From Flavobacterium sp. CS20 (GTDB taxonomy: Bacteria > Bacteroidota > Bacteroidia > Flavobacteriales > Flavobacteriaceae): a DNA stretch of 64,000 bases. The notes under the pieces were generated by a model that saw nothing but the letters and a program-made list of their open reading frames with translations, was not told where the DNA came from and did not search any database. The translations under genes were made by a program, and so were the position numbers. Below, piece after piece: positions 33,985 to 45,900 of this stretch (position 1 is the first letter of the stretch; each line of letters begins with the position of its first letter). The stretch spans positions 2,756,501 to 2,820,500 of the forward strand of contig NZ_CP073015.1 in assembly GCF_018080005.1 (NCBI RefSeq), read 5' to 3'.

Positions 33985-35888
33985 TTTTTTAAACTATAAT
34001 GATTATTTGGCTCTACTTTTATTTTTTGATGTGCAAGCAATTCTTTTATCACGACTTCTAATTGATTTTGATTGCAACCTATTTGTTGTAATAGTTCAGA
34101 TGAAGGTTTTGAAGATTGAGCCAATATATTTAAAACTTTGGTTTCTAAATCTAATGGATTTGATTTTTGTTTTGAAGTTGCGTCCAATTGTTTTATACAG
34201 ACAGAACATATTCCGCAATTTTCAGGATTTTCTTCGTCAAAGTGTTTTAACAACTGGACTTGTCTGCAATTTGTATCGTTTTGAATATAACTGACAACTG
34301 CTTCAATTTGTCTGATTTTTTGTTTTCTATATATTTTAATATGCTTGATATGCATATTGATGCTTAGATCGTCTTCTCTAGGTTGAAGCATTTTTATGCT
34401 TAAATCTTGCTCTTGAAGTTTAAGTGTGATAATTTCTCTTGATTCAAGGGTCTTTAAATCTTTTATAATTTTATTTTGATTAACTTTAAGTGTCTTGGCT
34501 AAAAAATTTAAATTAATATTGGTCATCAAATCAAAAACGCCACCATAAGTTCTTAAAATTAAAGTCATTAAATCTGAAAGTGATTTGTTTTGCCTTAAAA
34601 AATTAAATAAATTTTGATGTGAAATTAAAATCTGCAATCTGGCATTGATCTGATAATTTTGATCAAGACTTATCACACTCAATCGATCTAAAAGTTTTAA
34701 AACCTCAAAACTTTGGTTCAAATTTAGATTGTATTTGTGGCAAAATTGATTCAAATTTATATCAAAATCATCGCCTTCGCCTTCGCCATAGGCTATTTGC
34801 AAGTAACTCATCAGATGTTTATAAAGTGTTTTAATCGACTTTATATCAGGCAAATATCTTAATTGCATAAACTTCAATTTTTCAATATCAGAATCAATAA
34901 AAACTAAAGTCGCTTGTGCCCGTTTGCCATTTCTACCTGCTCTGCCGATTTCTTGATAGTAACTTTCAAGGCTTTCGGGCAAATGCATATGAAATACCAA
35001 ATCTACATCGGGTTTATCAATGCCCATACCAAAAGCGTTGGTGGCTACCACAACTTTTTTGCGATTGCTCAACCATTGTTCAAGAATATCTTTTCGTTCT
35101 TGATTGAGCAAACCACCGTGAAAAGCTGAGGCACTAATCTTATTTTGTTCTAAAAGTGTAGCCAATTCTAAAGTCAACTTTCTACTTCTCACATAAACAA
35201 TCACTGAAGATTTTGCATTTTTAACCTGCTGAACCAAGGTTTGCCATTTGTTATCTGTTTTTAAAACTTGAATAGCAATATTGGGTCTTTTAAAACTGCT
35301 TTTAAAAACTTTTGGATTTTTAAGCTTGAGTTGGGTTTTAATATCGTCTTGAACCTTTTGTGTCGCCGTAGCTGTCAAAGCCATCATAGGCACTTCAGGA
35401 TGAATTTCTCTCAATTTGTAAATTTCTAAAAAAGCAGGTCTAAAATCGTGACCCCATTGCGAAATACAATGTGCTTCATCTATGGCAATCAAATTGATAT
35501 TCAAATATTTAAGACGTTCTAATAATAGAGGATTTTGCAGTTTTTCAGGTGAAAGATATAAAAATTTGTATTTGGCATTATTGATGTTGTCAAATATTCT
35601 ATTCGTGTCATTGTAAGATAAACCGCCTTTAAGATGTATAGCTTTAATTCCTTTGAGCTTTAGGTTTTGCACTTGGTCTTGCATCAAACTAATCAAGGGC
35701 GAAATCACAACACAAACACCTTCTTTAGCGAGAGCAGGCACTTGAAAACACATAGACTTGCCACCTCCAGTTGGAAAAAACACACAGCAATCCTGTTGAT
35801 TTAAACTGGCTTTAATAACTTCTTCTTGAAGTCCTCTAAAACTGCTAAACTTCCAGTATTGATATAGTATGTCTTTAGGTTTTTTCAT
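33981..35888 (-). CDS. recQ: ATP-dependent DNA helicase RecQ
   Basis: 635 residues: Q motif and Walker A (FFPTGGGKSMCFQVPAL), DEAH box (IAIDEAHCISQWGHDFR), TATAT, helicase-C with QEIGRAGRNG, then the RQC domain with zinc cysteines (CGICSVCIKQ near residue 570; the first pair is reduced to NCRQ). The HRDC domain is absent, as in many Bacteroidota short RecQs. Unwinds DNA 3' to 5' in recombination repair. Overlaps both neighbours by 4 bp. Confidence 0.94.
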   Translation of the reverse strand: MKKPKDILYQYWKFSSFRGLQEEVIKASLNQQDCCVFFPTGGGKSMCFQVPALAKEGVCVVISPLISLMQDQVQNLKLKGIKAIHLKGGLSYNDTNRIFDNINNAKYKFLYLSPEKLQNPLLLERLKYLNINLIAIDEAHCISQWGHDFRPAFLEIYKLREIHPEVPMMALTATATQKVQDDIKTQLKLKNPKVFKSSFKRPNIAIQVLKTDNKWQTLVQQVKNAKSSVIVYVRSRKLTLELATLLEQNKISASAFHGGLLNQERKDILEQWLSNRKKVVVATNAFGMGIDKPDVDLVFHMHLPESLESYYQEIGRAGRNGKRAQATLVFIDSDIEKLKFMQLRYLPDIKSIKTLYKHLMSYLQIAYGEGEGDDFDINLNQFCHKYNLNLNQSFEVLKLLDRLSVISLDQNYQINARLQILISHQNLFNFLRQNKSLSDLMTLILRTYGGVFDLMTNINLNFLAKTLKVNQNKIIKDLKTLESREIITLKLQEQDLSIKMLQPREDDLSINMHIKHIKIYRKQKIRQIEAVVSYIQNDTNCRQVQLLKHFDEENPENCGICSVCIKQLDATSKQKSNPLDLETKVLNILAQSSKPSSELLQQIGCNQNQLEVVIKELLAHQKIKVEPNNHYSLKK

Positions 35889-36439
35889 TTTAATTTTAGA
35901 TGTGACATTAAAAAATTTAGACGGTCTTCAATATCAGAATGTGGCATTTCAATTAAATCATAATCTAATGATTTATAGCTTTTTATCAAATGTGTTTCAA
36001 TGTTTTTTGCCAGTTGTTCATCTTCGTATCTTTCTTCATCTGAGGTATAAATATTTTTCCAAAAGGGAAACCAAAATACTTTATCATATCGATATTTCTC
36101 ATTAGCTAATTTAAATTTTTCAGGATAATGCATTTTTATCATATCGAGATAAGCTGTAATGTCAGGCAAACCTCGATCAATAAAGATTGGCGATTGATTT
36201 AAGGCTTTTGCACTTAAAAATTGATGGATTCGTCCGTTTAGAAGTTTTTCGCTAAACAGTAAAGGTTGTTCTCTAAACAAATGTTCAACGCCTTCATCAC
36301 GAGCTTCTTGAGTGACTTGACGTGAAATTTCATCATAACATGTATAGCCTTTGTCTTTTAAAGCATTAATTACAGAAGTTTTACCCGTAGAAGGTGCTCC
36401 AATAAACAGCACGATGGACGTTTGAGAATCAAAAATCAT
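35885..36439 (-). CDS. AAA ATPase/kinase (NadR-like, AAA_28)
   Basis: 184 residues with Walker A GAPSTGKTSVINAL near residue 17 and downstream FIDRGLPDITAYL and RYEDEQLAKNIETHLIKSY, the pattern of NadR-type kinase/AAA_28 proteins. The substrate is unknown; members often phosphorylate small metabolites. First gene of the operon with recQ and fmt. Confidence 0.82.
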   Translation of the reverse strand: MIFDSQTSIVLFIGAPSTGKTSVINALKDKGYTCYDEISRQVTQEARDEGVEHLFREQPLLFSEKLLNGRIHQFLSAKALNQSPIFIDRGLPDITAYLDMIKMHYPEKFKLANEKYRYDKVFWFPFWKNIYTSDEERYEDEQLAKNIETHLIKSYKSLDYDLIEMPHSDIEDRLNFLMSHLKLK

Positions 36440-36535
36440 ATATTAAATTATTATGATTTGCAAAATAAATATATTTAACAAGACGGCTTGTTTTTAAAAT
36501 AAAAAGATAAGCTTATATTTGTAAAAAAGTGAGAT

Positions 36536-36823
36536 TTGGATTCTAAAGCTGAAGACTTTTATAATAAACTCGAACAACGATTGCAAGAAACTTCAAATTG
36601 GCCAAGTGAATATATTTTTAAATTCATCATACCAACTGATCAAGCTAAGATTGATAAAATTTCAGAAATTTTCAATTATACAGGTGCGGTTATTAAAACC
36701 AAAACATCATCTAAAGGAAATTACACCAGTATTTCTGTTCGTTTACATATGAAATCGCCAAACGCGGTAATTCAAAAATATAAAATCGTTGGCTATCAAA
36801 TAGAAGGTGTTATTTCTTTATAA
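36536..36823 (+). CDS. DUF493 family protein (YbeD-like)
   Basis: 95 residues from a TTG, the only available start because an in-frame TGA lies two codons upstream. ACT-like alpha-beta fold with WPSEYIFKFIIPTD, then SKGNYTSISVRLHMKSPNAVIQKYK. The family role is unsettled. It is the last gene before the CRISPR array. Confidence 0.82.
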   Translation: MDSKAEDFYNKLEQRLQETSNWPSEYIFKFIIPTDQAKIDKISEIFNYTGAVIKTKTSSKGNYTSISVRLHMKSPNAVIQKYKIVGYQIEGVISL

Positions 36824-36906
36824 ACTTGCGAAAATCGGATATAAAATAGTAAGAGTTCTCATTACTGTTTAGTTTAATTTTGACAAATCACCAACTAAAA
36901 TCGCTA

Positions 36907-39900
36907 GTTTCAATCCTTGTTTTTGGTGGAATTGGTTTTTAAGTCTGCTTGGCTTTAATTCAAAAATCATTCTCATTATGTTTCAATCCTTGTTTTTGGT
37001 GGAATTGGTTTTTAAGATCTTCATCCACAAAACTAAATTCGTTGTGGTCTCCGTTTCAATCCTTGTTTTTGGTGGAATTGGTTTTTAAGACCGAGTTCAA
37101 CCTTTTTAATTCCAGCCTTGCTATCGTTTCAATCCTTGTTTTTGGTGGAATTGGTTTTTAAGTGATAATTTTATGATAAGATGTATTCAGTTTTTTTGTT
37201 TCAATCCTTGTTTTTGGTGGAATTGGTTTTTAAGAAAATAGTTCTACGGCTTAAACTATAAGTAGAAGCAGTTTCAATCCTTGTTTTTGGTGGAATTGGT
37301 TTTTAAGACTTTTTGAAAACGTGCAATATAACGAGGTGAAAGGGTTTCAATCCTTGTTTTTGGTGGAATTGGTTTTTAAGACCGAGTTCAACCTTTTTAA
37401 TTCCAGCCTTGCTATCGTTTCAATCCTTGTTTTTGGTGGAATTGGTTTTTAAGGCAACCCCATCTGGGATGTTTAGTTCGAATCTGTTAGTTTCAATCCT
37501 TGTTTTTGGTGGAATTGGTTTTTAAGTTAACTTTTTTGTCAACGAGTTGTGTTTGAAATTCGTTTCAATCCTTGTTTTTGGTGGAATTGGTTTTTAAGAA
37601 AAATGATGCCTGTACGAACGTTTAAAACGTATAATGTTTCAATCCTTGTTTTTGGTGGAATTGGTTTTTAAGTGAAAAGACCTTCAGGAAAAGCTTTGTA
37701 TCAACGTCGTTTCAATCCTTGTTTTTGGTGGAATTGGTTTTTAAGTGATTCCTCGATTGTTGTTCTTAATCAAGGTACCGGTTTCAATCCTTGTTTTTGG
37801 TGGAATTGGTTTTTAAGTCAAAAAAAGCAAAAAACCGTTTGCGAACCGCATGTTTCAATCCTTGTTTTTGGTGGAATTGGTTTTTAAGGGAAGCAACTTA
37901 GCACTAATGACTTTACGAATGCACGTTTCAATCCTTGTTTTTGGTGGAATTGGTTTTTAAGCTTAGGGCTTTGATAGACTTTTACAGATTACCAGAGTTT
38001 CAATCCTTGTTTTTGGTGGAATTGGTTTTTAAGAGTTCCAGCAGGTTTGATGTGTGCAAAATATTGCTCGTTTCAATCCTTGTTTTTGGTGGAATTGGTT
38101 TTTAAGGCCTAACGTCATGGAAGGCGATTATGACTGGATTCTGTTTCAATCCTTGTTTTTGGTGGAATTGGTTTTTAAGAATTCACAGTTATAATCAAAC
38201 TTATTTGCTTTATCTTGTTTCAATCCTTGTTTTTGGTGGAATTGGTTTTTAAGTTCTGTCCAGCGTTCAAGATTTTTAACTTCTTTTTTGTTTCAATCCT
38301 TGTTTTTGGTGGAATTGGTTTTTAAGATCAGAGGAGCAATTAGCACTGCTATTTTTTTTGCGTTTCAATCCTTGTTTTTGGTGGAATTGGTTTTTAAGCT
38401 TTACTTTGCCAGGGGAAGCTAACAATACTATTTTGTTTCAATCCTTGTTTTTGGTGGAATTGGTTTTTAAGTGAATACACAATACAGAATTATGAAAAAA
38501 ACTGGATGTTTCAATCCTTGTTTTTGGTGGAATTGGTTTTTAAGTGATACTAGTGAATACAAGACTTTTGACAGAACCGGGTTTCAATCCTTGTTTTTGG
38601 TGGAATTGGTTTTTAAGAAGTTGGTCAGCAAATACAGTTACAGCACCTATTGGGTTTCAATCCTTGTTTTTGGTGGAATTGGTTTTTAAGTTCTATCCCC
38701 ATTAATTACAATCCTTCCTTGTCTTGGTTTCAATCCTTGTTTTTGGTGGAATTGGTTTTTAAGGCTCTCTGAACCAACTATAAGGAGAGGCAAAACTTTG
38801 TTTCAATCCTTGTTTTTGGTGGAATTGGTTTTTAAGACACATTGTTGATGAATTCAGTGCTTTCTACATTGTTTCAATCCTTGTTTTTGGTGGAATTGGT
38901 TTTTAAGTGACCAGGAGAGGTGGCAAGCTACTACATCTGGAAAGTTTCAATCCTTGTTTTTGGTGGAATTGGTTTTTAAGCCTGAGTTGCTTCGCGCTGA
39001 CTCGTTAACGTTACCGTTTCAATCCTTGTTTTTGGTGGAATTGGTTTTTAAGCCTGAATTTGAATATTGGGTGTTTAGCACTATTGAGTTTCAATCCTTG
39101 TTTTTGGTGGAATTGGTTTTTAAGTTTTAGCAGCCTTACGCAGAATAGAAGGTAAGCAACTGTTTCAATCCTTGTTTTTGGTGGAATTGGTTTTTAAGTC
39201 TGCTTGGCTTTAATTCAAAAAGCATTCTCATGATGTTTCAATCCTTGTTTTTGGTGGAATTGGTTTTTAAGATTGTTAACACCGATGTGATTTTTAATAA
39301 GTTTGAAAGTTTCAATCCTTGTTTTTGGTGGAATTGGTTTTTAAGAGATGATGAAAAAGATAAAACAAGGTTACACGGAATGTTTCAATCCTTGTTTTTG
39401 GTGGAATTGGTTTTTAAGAAGCTGTAATAGTCTTACCACTCCTAACTTCTCCAGCGTTTCAATCCTTGTTTTTGGTGGAATTGGTTTTTAAGCCAGTGGC
39501 ATTTGACTACAAAGAATTGAAACCAGCCAGTTTCAATCCTTGTTTTTGGTGGAATTGGTTTTTAAGCCGATGCAATTATATTTGCAGGGAATGGTAATCT
39601 GTTTCAATCCTTGTTTTTGGTGGAATTGGTTTTTAAGGTTTTCATCCACCAAACTTAAATCCTTGTCTGATACGTTTCAATCCTTGTTTTTGGTGGAATT
39701 GGTTTTTAAGTATAAAGCCAATTTTATCAAAGAGAAGTTTCAAGGGTTTCAATCCTTGTTTTTGGTGGAATTGGTTTTTAAGACTGGTAAGTACTTTGTT
39801 TCAATATTGGTTGACACGTTTCAATCCTTGTTTTTGGTGGAATTGGTTTTTAAGCCATTATGTATTATTACAAAGCTGAATTAGAATTATGTTTCAATCC

Positions 39901-42900
39901 TTGTTTTTGGTGGAATTGGTTTTTAAGCTACTACAGGCTTTTGCTTAACTTTACTAAATTGTAGTTTCAATCCTTGTTTTTGGTGGAATTGGTTTTTAAG
40001 GTGTTGACATTGACACAGCGTTAACAACTATAACGCGTTTCAATCCTTGTTTTTGGTGGAATTGGTTTTTAAGCAGACCTGGTGCTACTTCAATTGCAGG
40101 GCGACCTGCGTTTCAATCCTTGTTTTTGGTGGAATTGGTTTTTAAGAGTTCCATATACAGGTCGTCAACTTTTTGTATCGATGTTTCAATCCTTGTTTTT
40201 GGTGGAATTGGTTTTTAAGTAATGGCAATTTTAGGGAACGATAGAATATTACTCAGTTTCAATCCTTGTTTTTGGTGGAATTGGTTTTTAAGACGTTAAT
40301 TGATTTACCCCATTCATCATATTGTAGTTTCAATCCTTGTTTTTGGTGGAATTGGTTTTTAAGTTTAAAACAAGTGAAGTCACAATATCACGTCAAAGTT
40401 TCAATCCTTGTTTTTGGTGGAATTGGTTTTTAAGAGCAAATACAAGCGTATTACAATTAGGCGAAGCCTTGTTTCAATCCTTGTTTTTGGTGGAATTGGT
40501 TTTTAAGTATATTCTTGTCGCCGTTCAGTATCGGCACGATTAAGTTTCAATCCTTGTTTTTGGTGGAATTGGTTTTTAAGGGAAACATTAGAGTGGTTTT
40601 TATAGGAAATTCTATTCGTTTCAATCCTTGTTTTTGGTGGAATTGGTTTTTAAGTTGATGATGATGACATTCCTGAAATATATTTTGAATGTTTCAATCC
40701 TTGTTTTTGGTGGAATTGGTTTTTAAGATTGCAAGAAGAACGTAAAGCTAATTTAGAGGAGCGTTTCAATCCTTGTTTTTGGTGGAATTGGTTTTTAAGT
40801 ATTCTGAAAAATCCATAATTAATATTTTTTATCGTGTTTCAATCCTTGTTTTTGGTGGAATTGGTTTTTAAGAATAATGTTGGGAATATACAACAATACA
40901 AAGATGATGTTTCAATCCTTGTTTTTGGTGGAATTGGTTTTTAAGCTGGTGGCTTTTTTGTCTTATAGCTAAATGGAGTGTGTTTCAATCCTTGTTTTTG
41001 GTGGAATTGGTTTTTAAGTTAAATAGTAGTGTTTTATCAACTTCGCAATTTATAGTTTCAATCCTTGTTTTTGGTGGAATTGGTTTTTAAGAAATTTTGG
41101 TATGGCTCCAAACAATTTACTAAACAGGTTTCAATCCTTGTTTTTGGTGGAATTGGTTTTTAAGACAAGATATTAACGAAGCTATTCAACTTGAAGTTTG
41201 TTTCAATCCTTGTTTTTGGTGGAATTGGTTTTTAAGCCTGTAATTTTTTGATAAGTTCTTCTACTTTCATAAGTTTCAATCCTTGTTTTTGGTGGAATTG
41301 GTTTTTAAGCACCTACTGGTTGACCGTTAATTAAATTTATAATGTGTTTCAATCCTTGTTTTTGGTGGAATTGGTTTTTAAGATCACTTCCGTAAGTGCA
41401 ATCTTTGAGCTTTGGCGGTTTCAATCCTTGTTTTTGGTGGAATTGGTTTTTAAGTCTCTACTTTCCTTTTCTTTAACAAGCCCTTTTTCGTTTCAATCCT
41501 TGTTTTTGGTGGAATTGGTTTTTAAGGGTTTACCGTGGCGTTATTTTGGTTTCCTGTTTTGAGTTTCAATCCTTGTTTTTGGTGGAATTGGTTTTTAAGA
41601 GCTTATCACCGTTTTGGTCAAAAAATTCTTCTTCGTTTCAATCCTTGTTTTTGGTGGAATTGGTTTTTAAGCAAACTTAACCTCTTGTGTCATTAAGTCC
41701 GACTGAGTTTCAATCCTTGTTTTTGGTGGAATTGGTTTTTAAGTTCGCTCGATTGGTCGCTTGCTGTTATTGAAGTGTTGTTTCAATCCTTGTTTTTGGT
41801 GGAATTGGTTTTTAAGACCTTAAACCTTGTAACGCATTCTAACCAAACAGTTTGTTTCAATCCTTGTTTTTGGTGGAATTGGTTTTTAAGTAAAAGAGGG
41901 GTTCGATTCCACCTCTGCGCTCAATGTTTCAATCCTTGTTTTTGGTGGAATTGGTTTTTAAGTTGTTGCTATTGTCGCAGGTCTTATTTCTACTGGCTGT
42001 TTCAATCCTTGTTTTTGGTGGAATTGGTTTTTAAGTATATGAACCAGGTTCAGGGTTATAGACTTCAACACGTTTCAATCCTTGTTTTTGGTGGAATTGG
42101 TTTTTAAGTTAAGGTCCCGCAAAATATTATCATACCGTTTGCATTAGTTTCAATCCTTGTTTTTGGTGGAATTGGTTTTTAAGAGTGTCTTGCAACGGCT
42201 CACCTTTAATTAGGGTCTTGTTTCAATCCTTGTTTTTGGTGGAATTGGTTTTTAAGCGAATGTCATAATGCGTGAAAGTAGAGTAATCGCTGTTTCAATC
42301 CTTGTTTTTGGTGGAATTGGTTTTTAAGAGGGTGCTTGATTGATGCCCTTGGCAACTATTAATTGTTTCAATCCTTGTTTTTGGTGGAATTGGTTTTTAA
42401 GAAAAAAATGTTACCAACCACATTAATTGCCGGATTGAGTTTCAATCCTTGTTTTTGGTGGAATTGGTTTTTAAGATTGCCAAAGGCTTTCAAAAGAAAC
42501 TATTGGGCTATGTTTCAATCCTTGTTTTTGGTGGAATTGGTTTTTAAGAGGTCATTAGTCGGCGCATAGATTCTGTAAGCATTGTTTCAATCCTTGTTTT
42601 TGGTGGAATTGGTTTTTAAGCTAAAACCTTATATATATTCAAAAATGGTAATTTAAGTTTCAATCCTTGTTTTTGGTGGAATTGGTTTTTAAGCTAGCCT
42701 ACAAGACCATGCATTGAATATTATTAATGTTTCAATCCTTGTTTTTGGTGGAATTGGTTTTTAAGTAGTAGTGGTAACAATTGGTGTAACTGAAAAGTCA
42801 GGTTTCAATCCTTGTTTTTGGTGGAATTGGTTTTTAAGTCCTTTGTTATTCCTTTATGATCCTGCCAGTTCGGGGTTTCAATCCTTGTTTTTGGTGGAAT

Positions 42901-45900
42901 TGGTTTTTAAGCAAAACTTAATAACGCTTTTTTAACGCCCTCAATAGTGTTTCAATCCTTGTTTTTGGTGGAATTGGTTTTTAAGCTTTATCAGTGTTTA
43001 TCGTCTCTAAATTTAAGTCCCCGTTTCAATCCTTGTTTTTGGTGGAATTGGTTTTTAAGTGGCTCGTGATGAAAAATTAAGCAAAGATCAGAGAAGTTTC
43101 AATCCTTGTTTTTGGTGGAATTGGTTTTTAAGAAAGCAAAGTTGACAGCTTTTGACAATTTAGGCTCGCGTTTCAATCCTTGTTTTTGGTGGAATTGGTT
43201 TTTAAGTTTTATAGCCTGTGTTGTATGTCTGGTGCGACTTGTTTCAATCCTTGTTTTTGGTGGAATTGGTTTTTAAGTAGAAACGTTTTTTATTGAGGAA
43301 AATTCCGCAGTAAGTTTCAATCCTTGTTTTTGGTGGAATTGGTTTTTAAGTGCTATAAAGAGTGATGCAGTTGGAGATAAATACTTGTTTCAATCCTTGT
43401 TTTTGGTGGAATTGGTTTTTAAGCAATATCAATGTTGCCACCAGCTAGCCACCTACTGTTTCAATCCTTGTTTTTGGTGGAATTGGTTTTTAAGATTTGA
43501 GCATATTTGGGTTGAAAAAGGCACAATAAGTTTCAATCCTTGTTTTTGGTGGAATTGGTTTTTAAGTAAAGCCTAATTCTTTCAATAGATGTCAATTCGA
43601 GGTTTCAATCCTTGTTTTTGGTGGAATTGGTTTTTAAGTTATGAACTGGATCAAATTTTGAAGAAAAATTGAGAGTTTCAATCCTTGTTTTTGGTGGAAT
43701 TGGTTTTTAAGCAGTTATGTTTGGAATTGGCAACGATATATTTACAATGTTTCAATCCTTGTTTTTGGTGGAATTGGTTTTTAAGTTTAAAAAGCAATTA
43801 GCCACAATTACTGAAAGGATGTTTCAATCCTTGTTTTTGGTGGAATTGGTTTTTAAGATTTGAAAGCGGTTCAGGAGGTGAGATGAAAGTTTGTTTCAAT
43901 CCTTGTTTTTGGTGGAATTGGTTTTTAAGCAATATCAATGTTGCCACCAGCTAGCCACCTACTGTTTCAATCCTTGTTTTTGGTGGAATTGGTTTTTAAG
44001 ATTTGAGCATATTTGGGTTGAAAAAGGCACAATAAGTTTCAATCCTTGTTTTTGGTGGAATTGGTTTTTAAGTAAAGCCTAATTCTTTCAATAGATGTCA
44101 ATTCGAGGTTTCAATCCTTGTTTTTGGTGGAATTGGTTTTTAAGTTATGAACTGGATCAAATTTTGAAGAAAAATTGAGAGTTTCAATCCTTGTTTTTGG
44201 TGGAATTGGTTTTTAAGCAGTTATGTTTGGAATTGGCAACGATATATTTACAATGTTTCAATCCTTGTTTTTGGTGGAATTGGTTTTTAAGTCAATATTA
44301 ACACTATATGCACTGAATTAGGTTTTTGTTTCAATCCTTGTTTTTGGTGGAATTGGTTTTTAAGAGTCCACAAGTCCACAACGCTGAAAACCAGTAAGTT
44401 AGTTTCAATCCTTGTTTTTGGTGGAATTGGTTTTTAAGTGACATTAGTGTTGATGGGTCCGTGGTCACGATGAAGTTTCAATCCTTGTTTTTGGTGGAAT
44501 TGGTTTTTAAGTTACTCTACTTTCACGCATTATGACATTCGCGGATAGTTTCAATCCTTGTTTTTGGTGGAATTGGTTTTTAAGCATCACTTCAGATATT
44601 GAGGTGTTTAACCATTTTTCGTTTCAATCCTTGTTTTTGGTGGAATTGGTTTTTAAGAAAATCTATAATGCTATAAGAAAGTTAATATATTGGAGTTTCA
44701 ATCCTTGTTTTTGGTGGAATTGGTTTTTAAGATTGCAAACAGTACCAATTGGATATACAGATTGTGTTAGGTTTCAATCCTTGTTTTTGGTGGAATTGGT
44801 TTTTAAGCAGGTGCAAGCGTTAGTAATGGCGGTGGTAATGGTGGTTTCAATCCTTGTTTTTGGTGGAATTGGTTTTTAAGGCTACTTTGATTATATTATT
44901 TTTTTGGTATGAATATTGTTTCAATCCTTGTTTTTGGTGGAATTGGTTTTTAAGATAGGTCTTTGTAGGTTACACTTCCTCCATTAGCAAGTTTCAATCC
45001 TTGTTTTTGGTGGAATTGGTTTTTAAGTGGTATGGCTTAGACAAAGCCAAAGCCGATATCATGTTTCAATCCTTGTTTTTGGTGGAATTGGTTTTTAAGA
45101 AAGTAATTGCTAACTTCAATCTCTGCTCGTTCGTTTCAATCCTTGTTTTTGGTGGAATTGGTTTTTAAGATTGATATCGGTTTCTAATAAGTCGTATTTT
45201 TCCAGTTTCAATCCTTGTTTTTGGTGGAATTGGTTTTTAAGAAGTATCAATCAAAAGTTGACAGTTTAATTTCAGTTTGTTTCAATCCTTGTTTTTGGTG
45301 GAATTGGTTTTTAAGCCATTCTCACTAAATCATCAATAGATTTTCTTTCTCGTTTCAATCCTTGTTTTTGGTGGAATTGGTTTTTAAGTAAATTCTTCTA
45401 TACCGAGAGAAGTCAACGAATCTTGTTTCAATCCTTGTTTTTGGTGGAATTGGTTTTTAAGTAATACTATAACTATGTGTTGGACTTGTTGGACTTCGTT
45501 TCAATCCTTGTTTTTGGTGGAATTGGTTTTTAAGTGAAAAAAATGAACTAGCTGCTTTAAAAAACAGCATGTTTCAATCCTTGTTTTTGGTGGAATTGGT
45601 TTTTAAGTTATGGAAATTCGACTCTGCCAAAAACGTTAAAAAGAAGTTTCAATCCTTGTTTTTGGTGGAATTGGTTTTTAAGTTATATCAAAACACAAGG
45701 AATAGACAGCTATACCTGTTTCAATCCTTGTTTTTGGTGGAATTGGTTTTTAAGTTTGGCATATCGGTTGTAAAAGTTACACCTCTATAAGTTTCAATCC
45801 TTGTTTTTGGTGGAATTGGTTTTTAAGGAAGCTCCCTAGCCCGCCTAAGGCGGGGAATTAATGTTTCAATCCTTGTTTTTGGTGGAATTGGTTTTTAAGC

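Noticed and set aside
39783-39817. Spacer containing GTTTCAATATTGGTT, similar to the repeat
   Set aside because: Only part of the repeat matches and spacing is normal, so it is a chance resemblance rather than a degenerate repeat.
42257-44547. Deriving the PAM from the overlapping inverse spacers
   Set aside because: In crRNA orientation the pair only reveals 3' flanks, whereas type I PAMs are 5', so nothing can be concluded.
45828-45862. Spacer containing the hairpin CCCGCCTAAGGCGGG
   Set aside because: A single palindromic spacer most likely reflects its target (for example a terminator); no sign of another function.
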